Below are positions 12,136-24,389 of a stretch of DNA of 64,000 bases, piece by piece; the first letter of the stretch is position 1; each line of letters opens with the position of its first letter. The translations under genes and the position numbers were made by a program. Source of the stretch: Psilocybe azurescens (taxonomy: Eukaryota; Basidiomycota; Agaricomycetes; Agaricales; Agrocybaceae); contig JAJIRX010000214.1 of NCBI GenBank assembly GCA_023853785.1, positions 146,732 to 210,731 of the forward strand, given 5' to 3'. Below the pieces are notes generated by a model. It was given only the letters and a program-made list of their open reading frames with translations, was not told the DNA's origin and ran no database searches.

Positions 12136-13853
12136 ATGAACACTACGTCCCTTTCATTATCACCTCAACCAATGGATGAGCTAATCCATGGTATAAAGGT
12201 TTTACAGTTTATTAGACTCTGTAGACGTACGTCAATCGCAATTCACATATATGTCTGCTTCTGCTCTCTTTCCATGTTGCTCATGTTCCCACGGCTTTGT
12301 AGTTTCGTCAACTTCCATCGTTCTATACGATTATAGTGAGCAGCACAATTTAAATCTATGAAGGCACGCAGTGAATATGTACCTGCGTAATAGTCATTAC
12401 CTTCGACCAAGAGGCAAGTCAACTCATTGTGGCTAACATCCACCATACTGACACGTTCGGGTTTTCCCACGAGCCAGATAGCCTTTCTGTGGGTGCGTAT
12501 TTCTACTATTTGTCACGGACACCCTCACTGATTATGGTTGGCATCTATCAAGAACAAGCGCTTCAGCTTTGTGAAACTGTTGTTTTTCCTGGTTAGTTTA
12601 ATATTACTTGACATTTTGAAAAGAAGCTGACTGCCCGGTGCCAGAATCGTTATTACTTTATTGGCGCAGTCACGTAAGTCATATTGTCAGCTTCTCATAT
12701 ACTCTATTGTAAACAAACTTCCATTAGATATCATACATACGGTGAGCTGCAAATACCTCAGCGCATATATTTGCTTATGTGGGTATATATAGCATTCCTG
12801 TCTCCTAATATTGATAAAGAAGTATGTACAGCATTAATCAAACAATACGTAGGTATACCTGACCCTTTTTCTCTCAGTTGTATGTATTTTCATGAGGATT
12901 GGGACACAATAAGGAACACTAATTCTTTGTTGTCTATTTTTATTTGTAGCTGTGAGTATACTTCAAGTATTCGAGGTCAATTACCCCCACTGAGCAGACT
13001 TGTCGTTCAAGGTTTACGTTTTATAGACTGGCAGGACTGGACGGGTGTGCTGGGACCCCTTCTTGCGCAAGGGAAAGTTAATAGGTGCATCACATAACTG
13101 GTTTTAGGCCGTACTCACCCGAATATGACTGTAGCCATTTTGCAGGTACGACTGTATGCACTTTTCAACAAGAGCCATAAACTCTTGGCATGCATGATAC
13201 CTCTCTATATTGTCGACCGCGGCTTCCACGGTTGTGATGGAAATAGCTTTCAACCAAGCAAAGATGGGTAATCGCTATAGTCCCCCTATGATTATCAATT
13301 CGACAAGAATCTAAGACAGACTTTTATTCTCTAGATAACTTAGTCCGTGCAGTTGCGATCCCTGGAGGAAATTTCTGCACTTTCTTGAGCATTCCACGCT
13401 ACATATACGCCTTTTGGATCCCCACATTCGTATTTGAGTGCTTCTTGTGCACACTTGCAATCATGCGGGGACTTCAGCACTTCAGTTTCCGAGGATCGTA
13501 TTATTCCACTAGTGTAAATCTTGTTAATATCCTGGTTCAAGATTCGATTCTTTATTTCATAGCGCAAGTGTTTCAATTTATTAAGCCAGTGCGACATATA
13601 CTAATTCACTGGCACATTCAGTACCGGGGCTACTTACCTTATCTGTATGGTTATCTGGATTGTGGACCTGGTAAGCGAATTCAACAGCTCTTCGTGTGAT
13701 CAATTTTAACGTGTTGTACAGGAGAGTTTCGATGCTCCCGTGGGATTTTCAATTGCAATGTCATCCACGCTATGCAGTCGGATGGTATTGAAAGTGCACG
13801 GAATGTATGCCGATGATGGCGACAAGGGAATTACGAGGTTGATCGCATTATGA
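12136..13853 (+). CDS. DUF6533-type integral membrane protein, probably degenerate
   Basis: A series of short exons fits the basidiomycete DUF6533 layout. Seen in order: KRFSFVKLLFFL ending at a GTTAGT donor, then NRYYFIGAV; RFIDWQDWTGVL; MTVAILQVRLYALFNKSHKLL (13,124-13,192); a hydrophobic exon with YAFWIPTFVFECFLCTLAI and LVQDSILYFIA (13,385-13,565); then SFDAPVGFSIAMSSTLCSRM and the stop at 13,853. These correspond to successive TM helices of the family. Several exon joins are not cleanly in frame (around 13,220 and 13,590-13,720), so the gene may be broken or have exons I cannot place. The 5' end is uncertain; ATG 12,136 or 12,172 are candidates. Molecular role unknown for the family. Confidence 0.5.
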
Positions 13854-14270
13854 GCGCTCCAATCATTTAGATTTCGTTTACGGCTGTCGGTGCTATAATA
13901 CTTATCAAATACCAGACCTTTTCACCACCATTGCCGACCAAACAGTCTTTATAACATGCATATATATCTTGATCTTATTTAGTGGACAATTTTGTTTTGA
14001 TTAATCATAATATCCACACAATACACCAGTGCCAATGAAAAAATTAAAGTTTATGAATGTCAGATATGGCATCACCGATGGCTTACCTATGGAAGCAAGT
14101 TTAGGTGGAAAGTAAAGATAGTCCCTGCCACGTAGGGCAGCTACATTGTGAGAGTGACTCGGGCTATAGAATGTACACATTTTATACATGTCACTCGGAG
14201 CCATAGATTGCTATAGAACACACCTATAACTAGAGGGTAGGTAGGACATACAATTTAGTGACTCAGTCAG
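13854..14270. other. No gene seen
   Basis: Transition from mixed to AT-rich composition ahead of the large element that begins near 14.28 kb. Only a short unsupported ORF (14,001-14,204, -). Confidence 0.35.
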
Positions 14271-15359
14271 TGCCATAGGATTCTATGGACAAGCTGAAAT
14301 TCACCCAACATTGGCTTTGGCCACTGATGTTGTGGGCTTGGCCTGGCTCAGCCAATGTTACAAGTCAGGCACAGCTGCTCATTTAGTTGTCAATACTATG
14401 GAGCATTGATACAAATGTAGGAGTATAAATAGCTAAATAAATTCATTAGAGCTGTATATACTGTGAATCTGGACTCTGCAGTTGCATGAGATTGTACACA
14501 GCCAGTCAGTCTTTCTGCTGTAATACACAATATTTATATGCATGGAATGAATTAAACAGCTTAAAAATTTCTTTGAAGCTGAATATAATGGAGATGAAGG
14601 CTTTGCAGTTGTATTAGTTTGATTCTGGCTTGATTGCAGATACTACAGGATGCACAAAGCTGAAAATTCAGTAAAAAAACATAATATGGACAATGAATTG
14701 CTAATTTTAATATGTGTTTCTCTTATCTTTTACACTGTTCAACTATAATATGAAAGCACCTTGTATACATGTATAATACTAGGCACATTACCACCCATAG
14801 GATGAGTATTACAATTATATGCACAGTGATCTGAATCAAAAGCTTATTAAATAACTCTAATGTTATAGGAAACTTTAGAAATTGAAAGAATACAACTGAA
14901 TTGGACTTACACATTCCTAGTTAATAAGCATACAAATTTGCTTCTCACATAGCCTTTGACCAACTGATGATTGTATGCAATCATTGATTTTAAGCCAATA
15001 CATGGTATACCTCTGGCATTGTGATATCTTCTACAAGTGTATTAGCATCTGAAATTTTCTGCAATTCCATATGACTGCAAGTTGTTCATGCAGTCAATAT
15101 TGTAGTCATAAATTTTATTGTTGTTCAATGGACTGGATTCTTGGAATGTTTTATGTTTTAGCTGTCAAATGCTTTAAAGCAGTCTGAGTTTAGATGGTTT
15201 GAGTGAGAGAAATATCCATTATCTACACTGAGATGCTTGCTACAGATTATGCTTGCAGCTTAACACTTCAATCAAATTTTACAATAACTAGTTTGTCCCT
15301 GGGAAGGGAAGCTTGCACTTTTAATAATTGTATGACACAAAAATCTTCAAAACAGAGGG

Positions 15360-15950
15360 TGAATATGTATGGCAGTCCATGTGGGTAAATATTCCCCATA
15401 AACATTTTATTGTGTGGAAATATATTTTGACCTTGCACAGTTATTTTTGATGCTCCCACAGATATCTTAAGTGATTTCTTAGCTCCCAGAAATATGTTTG
15501 AGTGCACAAAAACATTCTTTAAGATGTTTGGAAAATGTTCACACCCCTGAATTTATTTTAACCTAAAATTTGCCGTGCACAGATATTTTAAATACCCCAA
15601 ACATTATTGTGCAAGTTGCACACATTTTCTTGAAAATTTTCCAAGAACAGCCAGCTGGAATGCCATGATTATGAAAATCTATCATGTCTGGCAAGTTGGC
15701 AGCACATTTGGAGTTGAAACTCCACTAGAGAAAACAGCCTACTTGACAGTTTATAGCCTGCCTACAAGTCAAGACATGAATGTCTGCAATGGAAGTATGG
15801 TTGAATAATTCTATTACTGTGCTAAAGTATATAAAGTATTAACAATTGAGCCTCCCTCCTTTGCTGAAGACACTAGGGCAGATACAAGAGGCTGCCCAAC
15901 TTGTATAATGGTTGTGCTAAAATGTGACACCCTTCACAAAGGGGTGTATT
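15360..15950 (+). repeat. Left arm of long inverted repeat (foldback)
   Basis: About 590 bp, inversely matched by 16,475-17,066. Example: ATCATGTCTGGCAAGTTGGC near 15,680 against GCCAACTTGCCAGACATGAT near 16,726. Differences are mostly single bases, several of them CG versus CA/TG. Confidence 0.85.
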
Positions 15951-16172
15951 AGTGATGTATTTCTTGAAGCCTGAGCTGCAGCCTGTGGGAAATTTTGGGT
16001 GGGGCAGAAGGCCACATTTATTCTGTGTATTCCAAGGCATTGGCTGGATGGATTCTACTAAACAGGTTTTAAATGGAAGGTAGGATGATATGCAACAATT
16101 CCTGAAACTTTATTTGACTGTAGCTAAATATGAGTGAATGCAATAATTATAATAATGGGTCTATCAGCTAAT

Positions 16173-16526
16173 TTACAATGATTCATCTGCTTTGTTGTTG
16201 TTGTTATCATCAATAATTAACAGGTCCCATAAAAATTCTTTGTGCTCATTGAACTCCTCAACACTATCATCATTGATTAAGATTTCTTTCTCAAGCTCAC
16301 ACACCTCTTCAACTGCCATTATAACCTCTTGAAAGATAAGATCATTACAATACAAGAGTTTGAGGCATTGAAGTGCCTTGACAATGTCATTCCTCAGCCA
16401 GTCATGCCACTTGCTGATAGTAATACCTATGAACAAAAATGCATGCTCACTCAATACTGGCACATCACTATTTACAATAGGCGCCCTTTGGGAAGTGTGT
16501 CGCATTTTAGCACAGCCACTATACAA
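16173..16526 (-). pseudogene. hAT transposase C-terminal (dimerisation) fragment
   Basis: A 117-codon frame contains a match to the hAT family C-terminal dimerisation domain: VPVLSEHAFLFIG, then ITISKWHDWLRNDIVKALQC and LKLLY. In intact hAT proteins this region reads roughly SxRLFSxxGxxxxxxRNxLxPxxxExLxxLK. It is followed by an acidic tail with NNNN. The rest of the transposase is absent. It sits in the loop of the foldback and extends about 50 bp into the right arm. Identification is by motif memory, without search. Confidence 0.6.
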
Positions 16527-17066
16527 GTTGGGCAGCCTCTTGTATCTGCCCTAGTGTCTTCAGCAAAGGAGGGAGGCTCAATTGTTAATACTTTATATAC
16601 TTTAGTACAGTAATAGAATTATTCAACCATACTTCCATTGCAGACATTCATGTCTTGACTTGTAGGCAGGCTATAAACTGTCAAGTAGGCTGTTTTCTCT
16701 AGTAGAGTTTCAACTCAAAATGTGCTGCCAACTTGCCAGACATGATAGATTTTCATAATCATGGCATTCCAGCTAGCTGTTCTGGGAAAATTTTCAAGAA
16801 AATGTGTGCAACTTGCACAATAATGTTTGGGGTCTTTAAAATATCTGTGCATGGCAAATTTTAGGTTAAAATAAATTTAGGGGTGTGAACATTTTCCAAA
16901 CATATTAAAGAATGTTTCTGCTCACTCAAACATATTTATGGGCAGTTAAAAATCACTTAAGATATCTGTGGGAATATCAAAAATAACTGTGCAAGGTCAA
17001 AATATATTTCCACACAGTGAAATGTTTATGGGAATATTTATCTACATGGACTGCCATAAATATGAG
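16475..17066 (-). repeat. Right arm of long inverted repeat (foldback)
   Basis: Inverse copy of 15,360-15,950. The two arms enclose about 520 bp carrying the hAT fragment, so the whole could fold into a long hairpin. Confidence 0.85.
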
Positions 17067-17134
17067 GCTTAGCTCATAAGGATTTTGGAGTAATATATGT
17101 CTTTTATGATTTCTCTGTGGGTACTGAGACTTTT

Positions 17135-17312
17135 ACAAATCTCTACTCTAACACAATACCATTTCCAGACCTTCTCAGGGTCACTATCAGCAGGTACATG
17201 CTTCGACCTGAAGTGTGGGGTTCAAATTCTGAATAATCTCTTCTCTAACACAGTATCATTTCCAGCCCTTCTTAGTGTCGCTATCAGTGGGTACATGCTT
17301 CAAGCTAAATAA
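17135..17312 (+). repeat. Two-copy direct repeat, ~70 bp units
   Basis: CTCTACTCTAACACAATACC (about 17,138) and CTCTTCTCTAACACAGTATC (about 17,240) begin two units that both end in GTACATGCTTC. The period is about 100 bp. Confidence 0.65.
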
Positions 17313-18479
17313 ATTGGTGGTCTTTTCAACCTAATAAAACACAATTTGACCCTCTTGGCCTTGGAAATACAAAACAACAGGGAGCTAGATTGTGAAGCTA
17401 GACTGTGTGCCCTATATCTCAGTTGGCCTCTTGCTGGATATAAAGTCAATATTTAGACTTGAGTTGTGTGAGGTGAACTCTTCAAGTATTTCTAGCTTTC
17501 AAATGTGCAAAGCACTACTTTCAAATTCAAAAGTGAACAATAGATTGCTATAGCTTGACACACCATTTATGTCCTCAAAGTTCTTAATACTTTCAGAAAT
17601 GCAGACACAGAATAAAATCTGAACTGTATGTTCTTAGGGTAAAACTTACTTGCTTGATATCTATTATAGATACTTTTAATTTATAGCTACAGGTACATAC
17701 AATGTCAGAGAATAATTTAGTAAGTTGAATCACTGTTGCAAACCCCTGAGTTACATATTTTGCAAACCATAAGCCTTTCTACAACCAATCAGATCACTAC
17801 TCAATAATCTATGTGGTCATTGTGTGCCCAGCTAGTGCTTGGCACTCTTCAGCTGTTGTTCTCTCAGGCATATGGACTGCAATGTTGACAGTAAAATGGC
17901 TTTAATATTTGCCTTGAAACCCAGCTGACAATGGGTTTTAATTATGCCATGTTATTCAATTTGTTCATCAGCTCAGCACCTGTTGAACTCCTATCATGAG
18001 TCAACCTTGCATGGGGCTATGCATCATTCTGTTTCTCTTATTGGTTGAGAATACTCTTCATGTCCATATACTCTGATTCATTCAGCTAGACATGTGTGCA
18101 TTGTTCATTATTGCTTCCAGAATATGAAGACTTGCTTGGCAGTCCTTGTTTTTTTTTTATGTTTCCAGGACAGCTAAAGCTACCCTTGCCCATACTGCAA
18201 TCAAATTCATTTAATGAGAACTGAGCTGATTTGTTCTGACAGTCCATGATGCATGAGGACCTGTATTGCACTCCATGAGACCTCTAGAGTATTTTGGCAC
18301 TAAGTTTTAATTATATCATGTAGTTAGTGCATGCTAATTTTAGAACACACAATCAACTGCACTGTGTCTCAATCATAGCTAATGCCTTTCTCTTCCTCTG
18401 TTGTTCTTCAGGCAATGCATAGTTATCTTTTTACAGATAGTATATCATTGTTTACAATATTTAGCCCAACTGCCCAGTA

Positions 18480-18900
18480 TTTAGACATAATTATTCATAC
18501 TGCTTAGCTGTGAGCCAATACTGCTTATTTTGTAGTTTCCTCATACTTCGTGAACATATCACTGCTCACTTATATACATCTGGATGCCACAAAATTTAGC
18601 TACTCTTCATTATGCATCCTTTTACACAGCTAGCTGTGCAATGGTCCCTTCACCAGTCCGGTTTTTTAAGGTCCTGGGATGAAGTACAACTGGTCTCAGT
18701 CTTGGTCCATTGCCTTGGGGGCTCAAAACCAGACCAGACCAGACTTTCAAGCACTAATAATTATGCCATTCATACTGCTTAGCTGTGAGCTAATATTGCT
18801 TATTTTATAGTTTCCCTCATTCTTTGTGAACATATTACAGCTCACTTATATACATCTGGATGCCAAAAAAATCCAGCTAATCTTTATTATACATTCTCTA
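18480..18900 (+). repeat. Direct duplication of ~130 bp flanking a 150-bp insert
   Basis: The block CATACTGCTTAGCTGTGAGC occurs near 18,498 and near 18,771 and is followed both times by the same ~110 bp up to ACATCTGGATGCCA. Between the copies lies a distinct C/G-richer segment (18,640-18,760) with CTGGTCTCAGTCTTGGTCCA. Confidence 0.7.
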
Positions 18901-19149
18901 TGGAACATATATTGTGCAATAAATGATTTACACATGATAGCTTATTTTTAGGCTGTTTTTCTGCATGTTAGTTGGCCATTAGCCTCACTTCCATATGTTG
19001 GGAAGTAAATAAATTTTAACACAAGTTGACACTGTTTTGTAAATGTTACAAATAGTCCATACAATTTAGAATTCATATGTTTTTGAAATTGAACTTAAAT
19101 CAACTATAACACCATTTAATCCTCATGAAATTACATAATTTAAAATGTA

Positions 19150-20568
19150 CTGGAAAGCCCCGGATCACAGCTTTCAGGAGATATAACATATTTTTGCATT
19201 TGTTGGGTTCATCTATTATTATTATGTACTTTATAAAATAACACATCTGGACAGTTTCTTTGTGGCCTGTTGGAATATGGGTATCTATATAAACTAGTAC
19301 TTTGTGTGACTCCACTTTGCTTTCAAAACATATAAAACTCTTCTAGACATACTATTGATTGATTTCACATAGTATTCCTGGGGTATTTTCTCCCACTCCT
19401 CCAGTATTCTGCCCTACAACCCCTGTATACCCTTGGAGCATTTTTTTGTATTCTACAAAGCATATTTCGAGAATATGCCACAGATTTTCAAATTGGATTG
19501 AGATTTAGTTATTATGCTGGCCAGTCCATGAACTCTATTTTATGGTCTTTAAGCTATTTATGAGCCTTTTAGGTGTGTGCTTGAGGTCATTATCTTGCTG
19601 AAAGATGAAATCATCCTGATTAAGGTTGTAATACTCCAGAGTTTTAAAAGACATAGTCATCCAAAATGCTTACATAGAGTTCTCAATACATCTTGCCTTC
19701 TATCCTGCATAAATAGCTAACACCACTTGTTGTTATACCACTCCAAATCATCATATGTCTTTCTCTAAATTTGATGGTTTTCTACGCTGAGTTTGGAGAG
19801 GAGAACCAGCCTTTTCCTCACTCACTGCCTTCCATCTAACCCAATTCAATTGATCTTGGTCTTATCTTTGAACATAACATGTTTACAGTCTTTTCTGTTC
19901 AGTTTTCATACTTTTGGACAAATTTCAAGCAAGCCTTCCTATAGTTCTTAGAGAGGAATAGCTTTTTGAGCTTGACTTGTGCTACAAGATCTTTTTTTTG
20001 AGGGAATTTTGAATGGTTCAGATGGAGATAGATGTGTTGGTAATAGTGAGAAGCTGGCAGCGAGTTGTGTGGAAGTATCAGCCTTTCCAGTGGAGAAAAG
20101 TCAAACTAGATGGCAGTGGTCATGGGGAGTGAGCTTAGAAAAATGGTCTTCATGATTTTTTTCATCAATAACTCTATCCCAAACATATTAACCAAATAGT
20201 ATATTTCAAAGCAACAAGTTTGACATCAGTTTTGCAAATAGAAACACCATTTTCCAGCATAAAGATGATATTAGAGCATAATTTAAAAGAGAGAGAATGC
20301 ATGACTGTGTAGCAGAGAATAATGGGATATAAACTTGGGGAATGTAAAGTTTCAGTTTTTGTTATATACTTCCAATATGTTTTCATTCATTTGATATTTT
20401 TTTGCATATTTACAATAACAAAAACCTTATTTTGTTAATTCCAACAGGCTGCAAAGAAACTGTCTGGATGTATGTTATTTTTATAAAGTATTTAATAATA
20501 ATAGATAAACCAAACAAATACAAACATATGTTACATCTCCTGAAAGATGTGATCCAAGGCTTGGGGTT
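19150..20568 (-). mobile_element. Tc1/mariner element, degenerate
   Basis: About 1.42 kb bounded by inverted repeats of about 130 bp. Left: GGATCACAGCTTTCAGGAGA; right, reverse complement: GGATCACATCTTTCAGGAGA. Inner ends are GACAGTTTCTTTGTGGCCTG and GACAGTTTCTTTGCAGCCTG. Each end abuts a TA dinucleotide (19,148-19,149 and 20,569-20,570), the usual Tc1/mariner target duplication. Confidence 0.75.
19330..19960 (-). pseudogene. Tc1-type transposase relic
   Basis: The minus strand reads through several stops but keeps the family's catalytic block FIFQQDNDLKHTPKRL (about 19,565-19,612; the second D of the DDE/D triad), a degraded WTGQHNN segment (normally WPAQSPDLNPIE), and ENLWHIL. Many in-frame stops; not functional. 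In intact elements the enzyme cuts and rejoins DNA at the terminal repeats in the nucleus. Confidence 0.7.
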
Positions 20569-20595
20569 TAACCCCAAGGCCAAGCCAGGGCCAAC

Positions 20596-21225
20596 CAGGG
20601 CTGACCTCATGTGACTGTAAAGCTCTCATTCACTGCATATTCAGCTGCAATTAAATTTTTGATTGTCTTCAGCCCTATACTTTCATTCAATTCTGTCAAT
20701 ATTTAATCTTTGGCCAATTGAAAATCAGCCATGTCCAACCTTGGGGCCAACCTCATATAACTGTAAAGCTCTCATTCACCACATGTTTAGTTTCAATGTT
20801 TTTTTTTCAGTCATGTATATTCATTCAATTTGATTAATATTTAATATTATGGCCTACTGAATAATCAGCTGTGACCAACCTGTAATACCAGCTGAACTGG
20901 GCCCGACTTGAGGCCGACCTCATGCAACTGTATTGCTCTCATTCACTGCATATTCTGTTTCAATGTTTTTTTTTCAGTCATGCACTTCCATCTAATTCTG
21001 TCAATATTTAATATTTAGGCCAATTGAATGGTCAGCTGTAGCCAACCTGGGATCAACCCTATGCAACTGTAAAGCTCTCATCCTCTGCATATTCTGTTTC
21101 AATTTTTTTTTCAGTCATGTACTTCTATCCAATTCTGTCAATATATAATATTTTGGCCAGTTAAATAATCAGTTGTGGCCGACCTGTAACATCAGCTGAG
21201 CTGGGGCTGAGCTGGGGCTGTCAGT
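20596..21225 (+). repeat. Subterminal tandem repeat, 4 units of ~140-170 bp
   Basis: Units start with CTCAT(G/A)..ACTGTAAAGCTCTCAT at about 20,607, 20,752, 20,920 and 21,057. Each continues through a poly-T tract, TTTCAGTCATGTA, and a GGCCAATTGAA-like segment. Divergent copies at the right end of the large element. Confidence 0.8.
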
Positions 21226-21409
21226 CGTTATTGTTTATCGTTGTCTGTATCAGATAACAACTAGCTGTCATCTTCATACTGCTGCTATGCTACGGCTCCG
21301 CCTGCTGGTGGCCATGGTTCGATCGGATCACCTATGCCTTGTGTCTGTAGCGTAGCATAAAAGCAACATTTAAACTGGCTTAATATATGAAAAAATAAAG
21401 AAAGGACAA

Positions 21410-22330
21410 TGAACAGGCAATGCAGAAAACAATGACGGTCCCAAACTTCATCAAGTTCTGCGCGTCCAGCGGCGCATCCACTCGAGCTTGATCGTTATCT
21501 TGCCCTGCAATGGCGTGGGACGCACGTGTCGACATAGGGGGGAGGGGCGTGAATGGCTGCATGAACCAAAAATAAAATAAAAAATTAGTAAAGACGAAAT
21601 GAGCGAAAGTAAGATAGCAGAGGAGAGGAGAAGAAACATACGACATTCCCCTCCGCATTAAACCCAAACTCGTTCGCTCCTCCCCCTTCCCCTGCCCCAA
21701 CACTAACCACTCATCCACCCCTACAGCAACCTCTCCTAAATTTTCCTTCCCACCAAATCCTTATCCCACACCACTGCCTCCACACCCCTAGGCGCAGCCT
21801 CTCAAATAGAAGGGGAAGTGAAAGGTGAACGCTGGAGGGGAGGGCCGGAAGGTAGGGTTCATGGTGCGCTTTTGGACGGAGGTTTGGAAGCAGGCGGTGA
21901 GGAGGGATATTACTACGAAAATTAACATGGTGAGTGGAGTGAAGAGAAGAGAAGAGAGAAAAGGAACGGTAGGCAAAGGGAAAGAGAGAAGAACGTACGG
22001 ATCATTGCTCGTCCCACCCCTATCCTTCCCCAGAAAGCCCTCATACCCCAGGACTTGCATCCTTAAAATAACAACGGGTGGCTCGCCCGCTACGTACGCA
22101 AGGCCTTTACGTCCGCCTCCCAGTACCAGTTTCTTTCTTTCCCATCCCTATGCCGCCCCAAACCGATAGCGGTGGCCTTGCTGAGCCCTTTTCGAGGCCG
22201 CTGGAGTGCTTGAGCTGCTTGATCCCGCCGGAGGGGACCCGACAGCGGTAAAGCGCAGTGCGCGCTTGATTTCCCCCTTTGGGGTGTCAGCGTGGCTTGT
22301 GTTCATCCTCCTCCCACGGCATTGGTGAAA
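21410..22330 (-). pseudogene. Fragment of phosphatidylserine decarboxylase proenzyme 2 (C2 region)
   Basis: Minus-strand exons spell a C2 domain: PPVVILRMQVLGYEGFLGKD with DPYVLL, then after an intron SVQKRTMNPTF, VVWDKDLVG and LGEVAVGVDEWLV, then after another intron MSTRASHA and LDAQNLMKF. The order and wording fit the N-terminal C2 domain of fungal Psd2, which places the enzyme on Golgi/endosome membranes to make phosphatidylethanolamine. The catalytic part is missing. Frameshifts and stops occur (for example after WDKDLVGRK near 21,760). This is a displaced fragment between two repeat blocks. Another C2-domain protein is a less likely alternative. Confidence 0.55.
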
Positions 22331-22363
22331 GTAGGCACGGGCGTGAGCGTCGTCGGCGGAGAC

Positions 22364-22603
22364 CTGTCCTTGCTCTCCCACCGTCTCACATTTTCAGTGT
22401 CACACGTGATGCGTCAGCATCCCTTTGCCCTAAGTACAACTAAGTTATGTTCATTCTTAAGTAATTTAACATACACTATCCACCTAACCTAACTGACCAC
22501 TCTAGCCCTCTAACCTAACTGAGAATGTGCTACTGCTCAGAGAAATGGATAGCTAAGTCCTAGCTCTAACCTATCAAGCCCTAACTACCCAACTCTAACT
22601 TAA
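22364..22603 (+). mobile_element. Truncated MITE copy A0
   Basis: Begins with the family end CTGTCCTTGCTCTCCCACC and continues GTCTCACAT as in the complete copy at 28,076-29,077. It stops where a second copy (A) begins in the opposite orientation. Confidence 0.7.
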
Positions 22604-23204
22604 CTGGCGTTCCTTTCCCACGCCTCACGTTACTTAAAAATAAAATATGTAAAATTTAAGGGTATATAATTATTTATAACCATCAACCACAAATGCCGGT
22701 TGGGTAGTGTGGTTATTGATGCGAGTTATTAATTGTGTGCTTGATGGTTCCATTCCTGGTGAATACATTTCTTTAAACATAAATTTTATTATACTTAGGG
22801 CAATTTGGATTGCCCTGAGTCTTTTAATAGTACTTCTAGCTATGTTAGATATTGTTAGGTAGTTAGGCTACTTAGGAGGTCAGAGTTAGTTAGGGTCTGT
22901 TCAGCAACGAAAATGCGGGCGCATTTTCAGTTTGATGGCAGCTGGATTATTCCAGATTATTCCCACTACCCAAATATGGAAGTCATGCGTGACGCGCTGA
23001 TTATCTTTGATCATTCACATTCCTGTCTTCTCCCTCATTGATCTAATGCCTCGAGGGTCCGATCTGGCGTCAAGGCAGCTCATTATTGCTGCTGGATATG
23101 TTGTAAATGTTATTGGGATTGCTGCTAACCTCTATGCCTCACCTATATACTGGAAACAAGCCTACCACACATCAAAACTGACTGAGAAGAATGGGTGAAA
23201 GAAT

Positions 23205-24389
23205 TAATCAATGGCCATCATGACCGCATGTGGACGGAACTTGGGATGCGTGTACATGTCTTTTTGGCGCTTTGTACATGAGCTCCGGGTTGTCTGTGGA
23301 TTGGGAGATTCTCGTTATGTAGGGTTAAATGAGCAGGTAGCAATCTTTCTATACATGTGCGTTACTGGCCTCTCAATCAGACATGTTGCGGAAAGATTCC
23401 AGCGCTCAAATGATACCATATCCAAGTAAGTCACAGTAGCTACATACACCACAAATAGTGCTATTGTTTATTTGAAAATTGCAGGTACTTTCGCAAAATT
23501 CTTGACGCAGTATCCTCTGGAGCATTTTACAACAAACATGTCCAGCTTCCAAGGGTGAACGACACCACACCTGAGTATATCCACCACAGCTCTAAATTCT
23601 TTCCCTTCTTTCAAAATGCCATTGGAGCAATGGATGGCACACATATCAATTGCAACCCTTCAGCAGGTGATCGGCATGCTGCACGTAATCGCAAAGGTGG
23701 CGTCTCTCAGAATTGCCTTGCCTGTGTTTCTTTTTCCATGCGGTTTCTCTATTTTCTAAGTGGCTGGGAAGGATCTGCAGCTGATGCTACAATGTATGCT
23801 ACTTCAAGACTTGTTGATCTCACCATTCCTGAGGGAAAGTACTACCTTGCAGATGCAGGATTTGGGATATGTGATGCTCTACTTGTTCCCTATCGTGGTA
23901 TCCGTTACCACCTTGCAGAGTGGGGATGGGCACAGCTTCGGGTGAGTTCAGATAGTTGCAATAAACAGCAGCCATTCTCAATTCACTCATAGGCCAGTAA
24001 ACAAGGAAGAACTATATAACTTATGACACTCCTCAGCCCGAAATGTTGTTGAGAGGGTGTTTGGTGCATTGAAAAAACGCTGGAGTATCCTTACCCAACC
24101 ACCTCAGTTTTCAATGGCAATTCAAGCACAAATCCCTCCTGGACTTGCTGCGACACACAATTTTATCATGGAAACTGATCCACACGATATTGATAACTAC
24201 TTGACCGGCATTCCACAAGACGATCTAGACCCTAATCCAGGAGTGGTAATGGAGAATGAGTTTGGGACATTAGCAAATCAGTCAGTATCACGAGCAGAGA
24301 AGGGACGAGCAGCATTACATCGTGATCAGATTGCACAGGCAATGTGGGATGACTACCAGGCTAAATTACGAGTAGTAGCAGACATGTAG
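23205..24389 (+). pseudogene. PIF/Harbinger transposase (DDE_Tnp_4)
   Basis: DDE-type transposase in three exons. The N-terminal helix region ends RFQRSNDTISK, then an intron near 23,427-23,484. The catalytic core has GAMDGTHI (first D), YLADAGFG (second D) and NVVERVFGALKKRW (E), so the triad is retained. A second intron (about 23,940-23,993) precedes PVNKEELYNL. Breaks: one frameshift near 23,265 (the frame WTELGMRVHVFLAL shifts to VHELRVVCG), and an in-frame TGA before HSSARNVVERV, where related proteins appear to have R; CGA to TGA would be a C-to-T change at a CpG. Not functional as it stands. Confidence 0.85.

Larger units (their letters stand above)
14280..21225. mobile_element. Large AT-rich element (~6.9 kb) with terminal inverted and subterminal repeats
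   Basis: The left end (about 14,310-14,400, with GCTCAGCCAATGTTACAAG) is inversely matched by the right end (about 21,130-21,225; reverse complement contains GCTCAGCTGATGTTACAGG). The right side also carries a four-unit tandem repeat. The interior is AT-rich, almost free of CpG, and holds nested elements (foldback 15.36-17.07, direct duplications at 17.1 and 18.5-18.9, Tc1 at 19.15-20.57). No transposase of its own was recognised. Ends are approximate and no target duplication was identified. Confidence 0.45.

Noticed and set aside
21285..21358. Short inverted repeat TGCTATGCTAC...GTAGCGTAGCA as a MITE or RNA
   Set aside because: Only about 11 bp of stem over 70 bp, next to the large element; too little to call.
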